A stretch of DNA of 64,000 nt from JBBWZH01 sp035544115 (GCA_963714145.1 OY970235.1:1178001-1242000), one strand, 5' to 3'; shown: positions 41,911 through 50,902, counted from the first letter of the stretch. Program-made: numbers and translations. The notes: generated by a model not told the origin, from the letters alone.

Positions 41911-41979
41911 GTGCCAAACCTTGACTCCGCCTTGTGCTAAACCTGGACTCCACCTCGTGCTAAAGTTCGAATCCGCTGG
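41911..41979 (+). repeat. Three tandem 23-bp imperfect repeats upstream of the ATPase gene
   Basis: Units begin GTGCCAAACCTTGACTCC (41911), GTGCTAAACCTGGACTCC (41934) and GTGCTAAAGTTCGAATCC (41957), with an exact 23-bp period. They occupy almost the whole interval before the start at 41991 and are less GC-rich than their surroundings. They look like an iterated operator or regulatory iteron. The first contains a TTGACT hexamer. Confidence 0.7.
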
Positions 41980-41990
41980 TAGAGAGCGAG

Positions 41991-43244
41991 GTGACGGCCA
42001 TCGCAAGTTCGTCTTACCTGGCCCGATCGGTCGACCCGCTACTGGACGAATTGGTCGCAGACCATCCGGCCGTCCTCATCGTCGGGCCGCGCGCGTGTGG
42101 CAAGACGACAACCGCACGCCGGCACACCGTCGGCCGCCTGCGGTTGGACCGGCCGGCTGAGGCCACAGCCACCCGGTCCGATCCGGATGCGGCGCTGGCC
42201 GCCGGACCGTTTCCGCTGCTCATCGACGAGTGGCAGGTCGTGCCCGAGGTGCTCGGCGCGGTCAAGCGGTCCGTGGACGATGACCCGGCGCCGGGCCGGT
42301 TCGTGCTCACCGGGTCGGCCCAGTCCGATCTGACCGCGACCGGCTGGCCGGCCACCGGCCGGGTTATCCGGGTGCCCATGTATGGCCTGGTCGAGCGGGA
42401 GCTCGAAGGTCGGGCCAGCGGCGCGCCCTTGCTGGACCGGCTGGTCACCGGTGACGGCGAGTTGTCGCTGCCGCCCGAGCCTCCGGACGTCCGGGAGTAT
42501 GTGGCCCGGGGGTTGCGTGGCGGTTTTCCCGAGGCCGCGCTCGCCGGCAGCGAGCGGGCCAACGCGCGTTGGCTGGCGAGCTATGTCGATCAGGTCGTCA
42601 CCCGGGACGTCCGGCTCGCCGGCACGGTCCGCGATCCGGTCCGGTTTCGCCGGTACCTGCAGGCGGTAGCCGCAAGTACCGGGGGGATGCCCGTGCTCAA
42701 GACACTCACGGACGCGGCTGGGATCGACTACGCGACGGCACGCGCCTACGACAGCCTGCTGGAGCACCTGCTCATCGCCGAGCAACTGCCGGCCTGGTCG
42801 GCGAACCGGCTGAACCGCCTGGTGCGCCTGCCCAAGCGGCATCTTGTCGACCCGGCCCTGCTCGGGCCGCTGCTCGGGGTCGATCAGCGGGCCGTGCTGC
42901 GGGACGGCGACCTGCTCGGTCGGCTGCTCGACAGCTTCGTGACGGCGCAACTGCGGGCGGACTGCGCGGTGAGCACGCTGCCGTCGCCGCGGTTGTTCCA
43001 CGCCCGGGACGGCAACGGCCGGCACGAGGTGGACGTCATCGTCGAACTCGCCGACGGGCGGGTGGTCGCGTTCGAGATCAAGGCCGACGCGGCGCCCGGG
43101 CCGGACGCGGGCCGGCACCTGCGCTGGCTGCGCGACGCGGTGGGGGAGCGGTTCGTCGCCGGGGTGGTGCTGCACACCGGGCCGCGGGTGCTGCGCTACC
43201 CGGACGGGATCCTGGCCGTCCCGATCTGCGCGTTCTGGGGCTGA
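41991..43244 (+). CDS. AAA ATPase with DUF4143-type C-terminus
   Basis: A 417-aa protein. Walker A is GPRACGKTTTAR near residue 32, Walker B is LLIDEWQ near 76, and the sensor segment is GRFVLTGSA near 103. The C-terminal half has the DUF4143 pattern ending in a restriction-endonuclease-like strand (HEVDVIVELADGRVVAFEIK). Such AAA_14/DUF4143 proteins are widespread, of unknown function and often in variable genome regions. The GTG at 41991 has only a weak AGAGCGAG upstream. Codon usage is slightly less GC-extreme than the flanking genes, which may mean acquisition. The three 23-bp repeats precede it. Confidence 0.85.
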   Translation: MTAIASSSYLARSVDPLLDELVADHPAVLIVGPRACGKTTTARRHTVGRLRLDRPAEATATRSDPDAALAAGPFPLLIDEWQVVPEVLGAVKRSVDDDPAPGRFVLTGSAQSDLTATGWPATGRVIRVPMYGLVERELEGRASGAPLLDRLVTGDGELSLPPEPPDVREYVARGLRGGFPEAALAGSERANARWLASYVDQVVTRDVRLAGTVRDPVRFRRYLQAVAASTGGMPVLKTLTDAAGIDYATARAYDSLLEHLLIAEQLPAWSANRLNRLVRLPKRHLVDPALLGPLLGVDQRAVLRDGDLLGRLLDSFVTAQLRADCAVSTLPSPRLFHARDGNGRHEVDVIVELADGRVVAFEIKADAAPGPDAGRHLRWLRDAVGERFVAGVVLHTGPRVLRYPDGILAVPICAFWG

Positions 43245-43323
43245 CCGCGGTCCGGACCTGACCGCGTCCCGGCGGGCTGGCCGCGTTCCGGGCCGCGCTG
43301 TAGAGCTGGCGTCGTCCCGGGCA

Positions 43324-43362
43324 TGACTGTGGGGGCGGCCCGCCGGGCCGCCCCCACAGTCA
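43324..43362. terminator. Perfect 18-bp hairpin between convergent genes
   Basis: TGACTGTGGGGGCGGCCC (43324-43341) pairs completely with 43345-43362 across a 3-nt GCC loop. It lies between the ATPase stop (43244) and the peroxidase stop (43379), so it can terminate both strands. Confidence 0.85.
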
Positions 43363-43378
43363 GTGGATCAGCCGCGGG

Positions 43379-45698
43379 TCAACTGCGGATGGAGCAGTTG
43401 GTGGTGTTGATGTTGAGCGCCGCGGGTCTGGCGTTGGTGCCACCGGGGACGGAGGCGTTGAAGCCGATGCCGTCCTGGGAGCCGCCAGGTGGGATCACCG
43501 CGTTCCAGTTGGCGTTGGTGACCGTGACCTTCCGGTCGTCCTGGACGAAGTCACCGTTCCAGCCGAGATCGACGGTCTGGCCGTTCGCGAACGAGAACTT
43601 CAGCTCCCAGCGGTTGATCGGGGTGCTGCCGGTGTTCGTGATCCGCAGGTTGATCTGGAAGTGGCCCGGCCACGTGGTCGTGGTCTGGTACGCGACCGTG
43701 CAGCTGGCCGGCTTCTCCTTGCCGCCGGCGAAGAAGACGTTCGGCGGCAGTTCGTCGGCGACGTCGGTGTTGGCCCCGATGACCTTGGACAGGGTCTGCC
43801 GGTAGTCGATGCCGTAGAGCGAGTTGATCGTCGCGAGTGCCGGGTCGTTGCCGAAGAAGAACCGGTCACCGTCGCGCAGGGCCTGGAACTGCTTGGCCCA
43901 GATCGCCAGCTGCAGCTCGCCGAACTCGGTACCGGGGACGTGCGGCTCGGCGATCATGCCGACGAACGCGTCCACGTTGTCCACCGAGCCGTAGATCGCC
44001 CGCAGCCGCGCGGCCAGCGTGGTGCGCCGGGTGATTCGCTTGACATTGGCTTCCGCGTCATCGGTGTCCGGCTCGACGGTGTCGCCGTTGATGTCGAACA
44101 GCGCGGTGACGTCGAGGCTGTTCGGGTCGTTGATCTCGTTGCCCCGGGTCAGCAGCGGGTCGTTCGGGAAGGCGTCGGTCGCCTCGCCGGTGATCGCCGT
44201 GAACGAGGTCCTTCGCCGGCAGCCCGTAGGCCTGCCGCATCTGGTTGTAGCTCGGCATGCCGTGGTCGCGGCCGCGCTGCGATGTCGATCGCGCCCAGGT
44301 CGACCACGCCGCTGAAGCACTGCGGCAGGGTCGGCCCGTCCAGGCACTCCGGGTTGCCGGAGACCGGCACCTGGAACAGCACGCTGCGGAGCTGGTTGTC
44401 GATCAGCTCGTCGTTCTTGTACTCCGACTCCGCGCCGATGCCGGCCAGCACCGGGCCGAGCTGGATCTGCTCGACCAGGTCCGGGTTGAAGAACGCGACG
44501 TTCAGCGGGATCACGATGCCGACCTCGTCGCCGTCGATCGTGACCTCGACGCCCTGCGCCTCGAGCGAGTCGAGGGTGGCCTGGCTGTACCGGCTGACCT
44601 CGGCGTCGGCCTCCAGCGCCTCGCCGTGGATCTGGCTGTGCGCCCGGTACCCGACGGTCGCGAACTCGTTGCTCAGGCCCGGGTTCACGCTCGCGTTGTA
44701 GCCGCTGTACGCCGGCAGGTTCACGCCGATGGCCGGCAGGAACTCGTTGTAGGTGATGTACTGCTGCTCGGCGATGACGATCTTGCGGGCGATCTGGAAC
44801 TTGTCCTCGTTGCTGAGGGTGTTGGGCAGCAGGCCGACGATCCGGTTGTGCTCGCGGGCGAACAGCGTCTGGGTGGCGGTCAGCGCGATGTTCTCGTTGG
44901 CCCGCAGGTCACCGGCGATCTGCGGCGTGTTCGGCGCTGCCGCGCAGCCGGCCGTCGACGTCCATCGCCGGGGCGGCCGTCGGGTTGCCGCGCTGGTCGG
45001 CGGCCGGCAGGTAGCCGGTCGGCGACAGCATCAGCGTGGCCCGTTGTTGGCCAGGTTGCCGTCCAGTGGGCCCTCGCGCAGCCAGTCCAGCCGGTTCGCG
45101 TCGTGCGCCGTAGACGACCTCGGCGTCGATGAACGAGTTCTCGGTGTTGATCTGCTGGCGCGGGGTGGTGACCCCGGTGCCCGGTGCCGCCGGCGACCGG
45201 TTGAACGGGATCGAGCCGAGGTCGTTGGTGAACGCCTCCAGCGGGTCGCTCGAGTTGAACGGGATGTGCGTCGGACGGGCCGGTGGCGTCACGCAGGCCG
45301 AAGGTGTGGTCCAGGAACTGGCCCCAGACGTTGCCCCACTGGGTGACGCTGCGCTCGGAGAAGACGTTCTGCGCGCCGTCGTTGAAGACCCGGTTGCTGA
45401 TGAACCGCGCGTTCGGCCCGTCCACCGGGGTGTTGAGCCCGTCGGCGTAGCGGGTCGGCGCGACCCGCAGGTACTGCGCGCCGGCCTGGCCCCAGGTCGG
45501 GTTCGCGATGTTGTTCCCGTTGCCGCTGAGCGACTGGAACTGGATGCCGGCCAGGCCCGGCGGCAGCGTGGCGTTCGCTGGGCCGGTCAGGCCGCCGATC
45601 ATCAGCAGGCTGCTGATCCCGACGAAGAGCGTTCTGCTGCGGTGGTGGTTGCGGGGTCTCGCGCCAGCGAGACCCGCCCTCGAGTGGTGGCGGTCCAC
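43379..45698 (-). pseudogene. Secreted animal-type haem peroxidase with CBM2, multiply frameshifted
   Basis: Read across frames this is one protein: a signal peptide (SLLMIGGLTGPANA), the distal-His motif FLDHTFGLRD, LFAREHNRIVGLLP, VGYRAHSQIHGE (proximal His), RDHGMPSYNQMRQAYGL, and a C-terminal cellulose-binding CBM2 (ASCTVAYQTTTTWPGH to the end). The reading frame changes near 45290, 45105, 45040, 44955 and at least once within 44215-44280. Each shift looks like a one-base loss in a GC run, while the protein sequence on either side stays family-like. Either recent inactivation or assembly indels would explain this. GTG at 45698 has AAGGGGAG upstream. The intact enzyme would be exported and bound to cellulose. 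Confidence 0.8.
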
Positions 45699-45884
45699 TT
45701 TTTACTCCCCTTCCGCGGACGGACGATCTTGCCCGGGTCACGGGAGCTCAGCGGGGCCTGCGACATGCGGCCGGGCATCATGACCCAGGACCGCCACCCG
45801 AAATGACAGGTTCATGCCACTTCGTTGCCGCTGGCGGACAGCAACACAGACACGACAGATGGCCCGGTGTCGGGCCGTCCCACG

Positions 45885-45898
45885 TGAGAGCGTTCTTA
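45885..45898. promoter_or_regulatory. Weak CebR-box-like palindrome in the 609-bp divergent intergenic region
   Basis: TGAGAGCGTTCTTA matches 10 of 14 positions of the CebR operator TGGGAGCGCTCCCA known from cellulose-utilisation genes. It lies between the peroxidase and GH6 genes (45699-46307), both of which carry CBM2. That interval is AT-richer than usual around 45890-45990 and shows GACCATGTGGTC at about 45927-45938; nothing else was recognised in it. Confidence 0.3.
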
Positions 45899-46307
45899 AT
45901 GGCTGCAAAAAGAGACTTTAGCGCGACCATGTGGTCATGTGAAGAACTTGTATCCGTCCTGCTATGGCTTGACCAGTTCTGGCCATGTGGAGACTGATCC
46001 GGGTAAAAGATGGTCGCGAAGTCATCGCCCGCACGTCCCATGTCGCTGCGTCCGCCTGATCCCGCTGCCGGTTGGCCGACCGGTGGTAGCGTTTGCACTA
46101 GCGGGCTCGACTGCCCGCCGGCACATTCGGCGGCGACGAACGTGCGGCCAGGCCAGCGGACGGGCCCCCCGTCCCCGGTTCGGGGCCGGCACCCGGAGTT
46201 GATCCGGGCGGACGCCGCGACCAGCCCTCGCGGATCGGCGCGCCACAGGCGCGGGCCGCAGGCTCCGGGGCTTGACGCTGGCACCCACGTCTCTCCGGAG
46301 GAGACTC

Positions 46308-47714
46308 ATGTTCCAGCTCATCCGCGCGCGGTTGCCGCGCGCCGCGCTCGTCCTCGGGGCGGCGCTGATCGCCGTGCTCGGCACGGTCGCCTGGGCCGGT
46401 GTCGCCGGCGGTGCGGCCACCCCGCTGGCCTCGCTGCGTGGCCTGTACATCGACCCGAACTCAGCCGTCATGCGCTGGGTCGCCGCCAACCAGGGCGATT
46501 CCCGGATGCCGATCATCCGCGACCGGGTCGCCAGCCAGCCACAGGCGCACTGGTTCGCCACCGTGAACGTCAACACGATCCAGGCCGACGTCGCCTCGTA
46601 CGTGGCCGGCGCCACCGACGGCAGCAGCCCGGTGCTGGTCGCGTACGGCATCACCAACCGGGACTGCGGCGGGGCCAGCGCGGGCGGCGCGCCGAACCTG
46701 ACCACCTACGGCACCTGGATCAGCAACTTCGCCCGCGGCGTCGGCACCTCGCCGGCGATCGTCATCCTGGAGCCGGACTCGCTGGCCCTGCAGACCTGTC
46801 TGAGCGGCGCCGACATCACCGCCCGGAACAACGCGCTCAGCGCCGCGGTGCAGTCGTTCCGCACCTCGGCCCCGAACGCGAAGGTCTACCTGGACGCCGG
46901 GCACTCGGCCTGGAACGGCGCCGGCGACCAGGCCAACCGGCTGCGCGCCGCCGGGGTCACGAACGCCGCCGGCATCTACACCAACGTGTCGAACTTCAAC
47001 CCGACCGCGAACGAGACGAACTTCTCGACCCAGGTGCTGTCGGCGATCGGCAACCCGGCGCTGCGCGCGGTGATCGACACCAGCCGCAACGGCAACGGCT
47101 CCAACGGCCAGTGGTGCGACCCGGCCGGCCGCGCCATCGGCCAGGCCCCGACCAAGCAGACGCCGAACCCGTCGGTGGTGGACGCCTACCTCTGGGTGAA
47201 GCCGCCGGGCGAGGCGGACGGCTGCGCGGCCGCGGCCGGCACGTTCGTCCCGGATCTGGCCTTCGCGCTGGCCAGCGCCGGCAGCCAGCCGCCGACCAAC
47301 CCGCCGACCAGCAACCCGCCGACGACCCCGCCGACCACTCCGCCGCCGACCACGACCCCGCCGCCGACCAGCCCGCCGACGCAGCCACCGGCCGGCGGCT
47401 GCACGGTGAACTGGCATGTGGACAACAGCTGGAACGTCGGCTTCACCGTCACCGTGACGATCACCAACCGGGGCCCGGCGCTCTCGTCCTGGACCCTCGG
47501 CTTCACCTTCGGTGGCAACCAGAAGATCACCAACCTGTGGAACGGCGTGCTGGCGCCGCAGCCCGCGGCCGCGGTCTCGGTCGGCAACGTCGGCTTCAAC
47601 GGATCCGTCCCGACCGGCGGCACGGCCAGCTTCGGCTTCCAGGCCAGCTACTCCGGTACCAACAACCCACCGACCGCGTTCACCCTCAACGGCCAGGCCT
47701 GCGGCACGGCCTGA
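46308..47714 (+). CDS. Secreted GH6 cellulase (endoglucanase/cellobiohydrolase) with CBM2
   Basis: A 468-aa protein. ATG at 46308 follows GGAGGAG. A signal peptide (hydrophobic residues about 12-32) precedes a GH6 catalytic domain, residues about 38-325: YGITNRDCGGAS, ILEPDSLALQTC with the catalytic Asp, YLDAGHSAWNGAG and DAYLWVKPPGEADG. A Thr/Pro linker (about 327-365) joins a C-terminal CBM2 with its conserved Trp residues (NWHVDNSWNVGF, SSWTLGFTF). It hydrolyses cellulose outside the cell. It is divergently placed from the CBM2 peroxidase, so the two may share regulation. Confidence 0.93.
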   Translation: MFQLIRARLPRAALVLGAALIAVLGTVAWAGVAGGAATPLASLRGLYIDPNSAVMRWVAANQGDSRMPIIRDRVASQPQAHWFATVNVNTIQADVASYVAGATDGSSPVLVAYGITNRDCGGASAGGAPNLTTYGTWISNFARGVGTSPAIVILEPDSLALQTCLSGADITARNNALSAAVQSFRTSAPNAKVYLDAGHSAWNGAGDQANRLRAAGVTNAAGIYTNVSNFNPTANETNFSTQVLSAIGNPALRAVIDTSRNGNGSNGQWCDPAGRAIGQAPTKQTPNPSVVDAYLWVKPPGEADGCAAAAGTFVPDLAFALASAGSQPPTNPPTSNPPTTPPTTPPPTTTPPPTSPPTQPPAGGCTVNWHVDNSWNVGFTVTVTITNRGPALSSWTLGFTFGGNQKITNLWNGVLAPQPAAAVSVGNVGFNGSVPTGGTASFGFQASYSGTNNPPTAFTLNGQACGTA

Positions 47715-47722
47715 CCCGGCCC

Positions 47723-47785
47723 GTCAGGCCCGCGGCGCGGGCCGGACCCAGGCCGGAACGGTCAGGCCCGCGGCGCGGGCCTGAC
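47723..47785 (+). terminator. Two tandem hairpins after the GH6 gene
   Basis: GTCAGGCCCGC-GGC-GCGGGCCTGAC (47761-47785) is a perfect 11-bp stem. A near-identical copy with one mismatch lies at 47723-47747. Both follow the stop at 47714. Confidence 0.65.
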
Positions 47786-48267
47786 CCGGTCCGCAACGGC
47801 CGGGCCCGCGGTACGGCCTGACCCGGACCGCACTCCGGGCGGTTCTGGCGCGGACGGGCGGCTCGGCCGGGACCAGCCCTGCTGGTTCCGGCCGGCCGCC
47901 CGGCACTGTCCGGCACCGGCTCCGGCCGGGGTGCCCGGAGCCGGCTGGTGTGGCCCACGTCACGTAGGAAGATCGACTGGCCGGGGCGGGGATCGGCCCT
48001 GGGGCGACCCGCCTTGCGGCGCGCCAACGGCCTATCCGGCATGTCCTCCGATCGGGTGAGGGCAGGTGCCCCGGAGGTCTGGGGTGAGATCGACCTGTCG
48101 ACCCACTGCCCGGCCTGTCCAGGGGAAATCCCGCTGCTCCGTGCGGTACCGCCGGTTCGTGCCCTGACGTGCAGGAATCACGTGGCTACCGACCCGGACT
48201 CCGGCGACTATTCCGGCCGTTTCGAAGTCAGCCGACAATGATCGACATCAGGCAGACGGTCGATATG
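47786..48267. other. Gene-free interval
   Basis: I see no supported gene in these 480 bp. The open frames lack ribosome-binding sites and family resemblance. Base composition falls toward the right end as the regulatory element at 48268 is approached. Confidence 0.6.
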
Positions 48268-48399
48268 AGAAGCGGCTGTTTGGACCATGCTCAACCGTTC
48301 CGTCCTCGTTTGACTACAGGCATCGACTGGCGCGCGCTTCCGGCCGGCGGGTCGACACGCCGGTGTGTGGCGGGCACTGACGGTTGAGAGGAGGTCGGC
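48268..48399 (+). promoter_or_regulatory. Conserved 132-nt 5' element, copy 1
   Basis: Shared with copy 2 (56495-56626): AGAAGCGGCTGTT, then GACCAT-N-CTCAACCG, a dyad TCAACCG-N9-CGTTTGA (48291-48313), TTTGACTA, and a hairpin core CGGCGGGTCGACACGCCGG (from 48345) with a CCGGCG/CGCCGG-type stem. In both copies the first base is exactly 132 nt before the ATG of a micro-ORF. Substitutions between copies are not concentrated at third codon positions, which argues for a non-coding promoter/5'-UTR function. Confidence 0.65.
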
Positions 48400-48420
48400 A
48401 TGCTCGTCGTCAAGTCGTGA
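48400..48420 (+). CDS. Micro-ORF 1 (MLVVKS), possible leader or micropeptide gene
   Basis: ATG-CTC-GTC-GTC-AAG-TCG-TGA with GAGGAGG at 48388-48394, an excellent ribosome-binding site. An in-frame TGA at 48387 closes the frame just upstream, so the product can only be six residues. It is followed about 100 nt later by a strong hairpin and then by the condensation-protein gene, which fits a leader peptide in an attenuator. A peptide product or precursor is a second possibility. The call rests on the conserved architecture with micro-ORF 2. Confidence 0.45.
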   Translation: MLVVKS

Positions 48421-48516
48421 AGTAGTGGGGCCGCCCCTAGATGATCTTCGTATCCGGCTGAACCTGGTCGGTGAATGATCAGGCCTGCCCCCGATTGATG
48501 TGTCATTGAAGTGACA

Positions 48517-48554
48517 GGTGCCGGGTGTGGGCCTATCGGCCCGCACCCGGCGCC
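48517..48554 (+). terminator. 17-bp stem-loop between micro-ORF 1 and the condensation gene
   Basis: GGTGCCGGGTGTGGGCC (48517-48533) pairs with 48538-48554 over a TATC loop; 15 pairs are Watson-Crick and two are G-U. It lies 50 nt before the next start codon, in the position of a transcription attenuator. Just upstream TGTCATTGAAGTGACA forms a second short dyad. Confidence 0.6.
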
Positions 48555-48603
48555 AGTCCGGGCCGAATTCAACGCAGCTAACTGAAATGTGCTGGAGAGC
48601 GAC

Positions 48604-50007
48604 ATGGTGGACCAGATCCTCGTCCGGTTCGAAGGCGAGGGTTCCGGCGTGGCGGAGCTCACCTGGGGCCAGTTGGGGATGTGGCAATCCTTCGTGGCGG
48701 CCGGTCACTCCAAGACCGTCGGCGGCGTCAGCCCGCTGCCCGACGGGGTCCGGGCCGAGTACATAGCCGAGACGCTCCGCTACGCGATGAGCCGGCACCA
48801 GGCCTTGCGCACCAAGTTCCCGATGGGGCCGAACGGGATCCCCCGGCAGGAATGCCACTCGGCTGGTGAGATCGCCCTGGAAATCGTGGACGCCGGCGCC
48901 GCGGACCCGGCCGAGGTGGCCGCCGAGGTGCACGCGCGGTACCAGGACAAGTCGTTCGATTATGCGAACGAGTGGCCGGTACGGATGGCCGTGATCACCC
49001 AGGGTGACCGGGTGCCGTACATGGTCGCGGTGTACCTGCATCTGGTGCTCGACGCGACCGGGATGACCCTGCTGATCGCCGACATCGCGGCCCGCGACCC
49101 GGCCACCGGGCAGGGCCCGCCGGTCACCGGCATGCCGCCGCTGGAGCAGGCCCGCCGGCAGGCCACCCCGGCCGGGCAGCGGCAGAACGCCATGGCCCTG
49201 GCGTACCTGGAGCACGTGCTGCGCACCGTCCCGATCAGCCGGTTCGGGCCGCCCCGGTATGCCGGCGAGGCCAGCTTCCAGATGCTCCGGTACCGCTCGC
49301 CGGCGACGCTGCTCGCGGCCCAGGCCATCGCCGCGCGGAACGCCACGAACACCTCGCCGGTGCTGGTGGCCGCGTACACGGTGGCGCAGTCCCGGCTCAC
49401 CGGCACGAACCCGGTCTTGTTGATGATCACGGTGAGCAACCGGTTCCGGCCGGGTCTCGCCAATTCGATCAGCACCCTTTCGTACATCAACCTGTTCATG
49501 ATCGATGTCGCCGGCATCAGTTTCGCCACCGCGGTCAACCGGGCCGCGCAGGGCACCATCAGCGCGTACAAGCACGCCTACTGCGACCCGTACGCGCAGG
49601 ATGTCGTCCTGGACCGGGTGCACGCCGACCGCGGTGCCGAGGTCGAGCTCTCCGTCTACTACAACGACCGCCGGCAGGACGCCCGGGCGGTCGGCGGTAA
49701 TCCGCCGACGGCGGCGCAGATTCAGGCCGCGGTGCCGGCCAGCACGCTGGAGTGGGTGCAGGACCCGGAGATGCCCAAGAGCGCCCTGTACCTCTACGTG
49801 GACGACGCACCGGGCGCGATCGAGTTTGAATTGTCCGGCGACGCCCGCTATTTCTCCGCAGCTGATCTGGTCGAGCTCGTCCGCCAGATGGAGTCGGTTC
49901 TGGTCGAAGCCGCGCTGGATCCGGCCGCCCCGACCGGCGTTCCGGCCGCCGCGCCCTGCGCCGAGCCGGCGGAGTCGGTGGCCGGCCAGGTATCGGCGCC
50001 TTCGTAG
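48604..50007 (+). CDS. Stand-alone NRPS condensation-domain protein
   Basis: A 467-aa protein. ATG at 48604 has GGAGAG 6-7 nt upstream, preferred over an in-frame GTG at 48589. It is a full-length paralogue of the protein at 14627: ELTWGQLGMWQSF, FDYANEWPVRMAVIT, ATPAGQRQN and TVSNRFRPG all have counterparts there. The HHxxxDG motif reads LHLVLDA, keeping the second His and Asp but losing the first His and the Gly, so catalysis is uncertain. No A-PCP module lies next to it on this strand apart from the degenerate A protein at 54958. It may modify or condense an unidentified amine or peptide. Confidence 0.82.
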   Translation: MVDQILVRFEGEGSGVAELTWGQLGMWQSFVAAGHSKTVGGVSPLPDGVRAEYIAETLRYAMSRHQALRTKFPMGPNGIPRQECHSAGEIALEIVDAGAADPAEVAAEVHARYQDKSFDYANEWPVRMAVITQGDRVPYMVAVYLHLVLDATGMTLLIADIAARDPATGQGPPVTGMPPLEQARRQATPAGQRQNAMALAYLEHVLRTVPISRFGPPRYAGEASFQMLRYRSPATLLAAQAIAARNATNTSPVLVAAYTVAQSRLTGTNPVLLMITVSNRFRPGLANSISTLSYINLFMIDVAGISFATAVNRAAQGTISAYKHAYCDPYAQDVVLDRVHADRGAEVELSVYYNDRRQDARAVGGNPPTAAQIQAAVPASTLEWVQDPEMPKSALYLYVDDAPGAIEFELSGDARYFSAADLVELVRQMESVLVEAALDPAAPTGVPAAAPCAEPAESVAGQVSAPS

Positions 50008-50010
50008 CGG

Positions 50011-50079
50011 TCCATTGGCCCGGCCAGGCCCAGTCGATCGGCCCGGCCGGGCCGAGTCCATTGGCCCGGCCGGGCCGAA
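50011..50079. repeat. Three tandem 23-bp repeats with GGCCCGGCC palindromes
   Basis: Units start at 50011, 50034 and 50057 (TCCATTGGCCCGGCC and TCGATCGGCCCGGCC types), beginning 4 bp after the condensation-gene stop. Each is self-complementary, so the array may act as a terminator. Confidence 0.65.
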
Positions 50080-50482
50080 TTGGCAATTGGCGGCCGATCC
50101 GTCCCGGTGCCGTACAGCCCGCGGTGCTGGAATTGGCGCCGCTGTGCCGTCCGGCGGGCGAGGTCTTCGCGTTGGGGTGGCTTTTCCCGATTGTGCTGAT
50201 CCGGTCCGGGCGGCCGGGCCCGGGCAGTTGACCCGGCGACGGTCTCGTCCCGGGTGACCCGGGTCGGTTGGAAGGCGCCCGCCGCGGCCCGCCGGCTGCG
50301 GTGACCATCACACGGCTGTGTCTCGGGGCGAACGGGACGATCGGCGCGCCGGAAGGATAGCGGCGCAATAGTGGGCCGAAACAGCCGGGCCGCAGGCTAA
50401 GCCTTGTTACTCGGGGTGGACCGAGTCTCGCTCACCGGAGTGAGCCTGGCGTCGGACGCCCGCAGGAGAGGCGAGTGCACCG
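50080..50482. promoter_or_regulatory. Gene-free 400 bp with two short dyads before the SnoaL-like gene
   Basis: ACTCGG-N6-CCGAGT (50409-50426) and GCTCAC-N4-GTGAGC (50430-50445) lie in tandem 40-75 bp before the start codon. They may be operators or hairpins in the leader. The rest of the interval shows no supported gene. Confidence 0.4.
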
Positions 50483-50902
50483 ATGGCCGAGAGCACGACC
50501 GGCCGCCTGCCGACCACCCAGGACATCGGCACGGCGGCAGCGGACCACATCCGACTCGGGTACCACTACCTGGATGTCGGTGACATCGACGGCTATGGCT
50601 CACTGTTCGACGAGCAGGCCGTGTTGAGCCACCCCGGGGTGCGGCCGGTACGTGGCCGGGATGCGTTGGAACGATTCGAGCAGCGCCGGTACGAACAGCG
50701 CCGGCGAGCCGCGAACTCGGTCCGCCATAGGGTATTTGACGTGGTCAGTTCGGGTCGGCTAGTGGTTGCGCTGGGCCGCATCGACGAACAGGCCGGGGCG
50801 GCGGACACGGTGGTCAGCGTTGACTTCGTCGACGTGTTTACGGTATCCGAGCACGGTCTCATCACCCGGCGTCGGCGGTACCTCGAGCCGGAGACCGAAT
50901 AG
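50483..50902 (+). CDS. SnoaL/NTF2-like protein
   Basis: A 139-aa protein. The helical start (IRLGYHYLDVGDIDGYGSLF) followed by AVLSHPGVRPVRGRDALERF and the strand run VVSVDFVDVFTVSEHGLITRRRRYLE is the SnoaL-like alpha+beta cone. GGAGAGG lies 11 nt before the ATG. Members include polyketide cyclases, small hydrolases and many uncharacterised proteins of biosynthetic clusters. No catalytic residue can be assigned with confidence. Its place between a condensation protein and a SARP suggests a role in the local pathway. Confidence 0.75.
   Translation: MAESTTGRLPTTQDIGTAAADHIRLGYHYLDVGDIDGYGSLFDEQAVLSHPGVRPVRGRDALERFEQRRYEQRRRAANSVRHRVFDVVSSGRLVVALGRIDEQAGAADTVVSVDFVDVFTVSEHGLITRRRRYLEPETE

Noticed and set aside
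47948..48241. 97-codon open frame after the GH6 gene
   Set aside because: No ribosome-binding site, no recognisable family and lower-quality codon usage; left as intergenic.
48400..48420. Biarylitide-type pentapeptide precursor
   Set aside because: The peptide lacks the Tyr/His pattern and there is no cytochrome P450 nearby.
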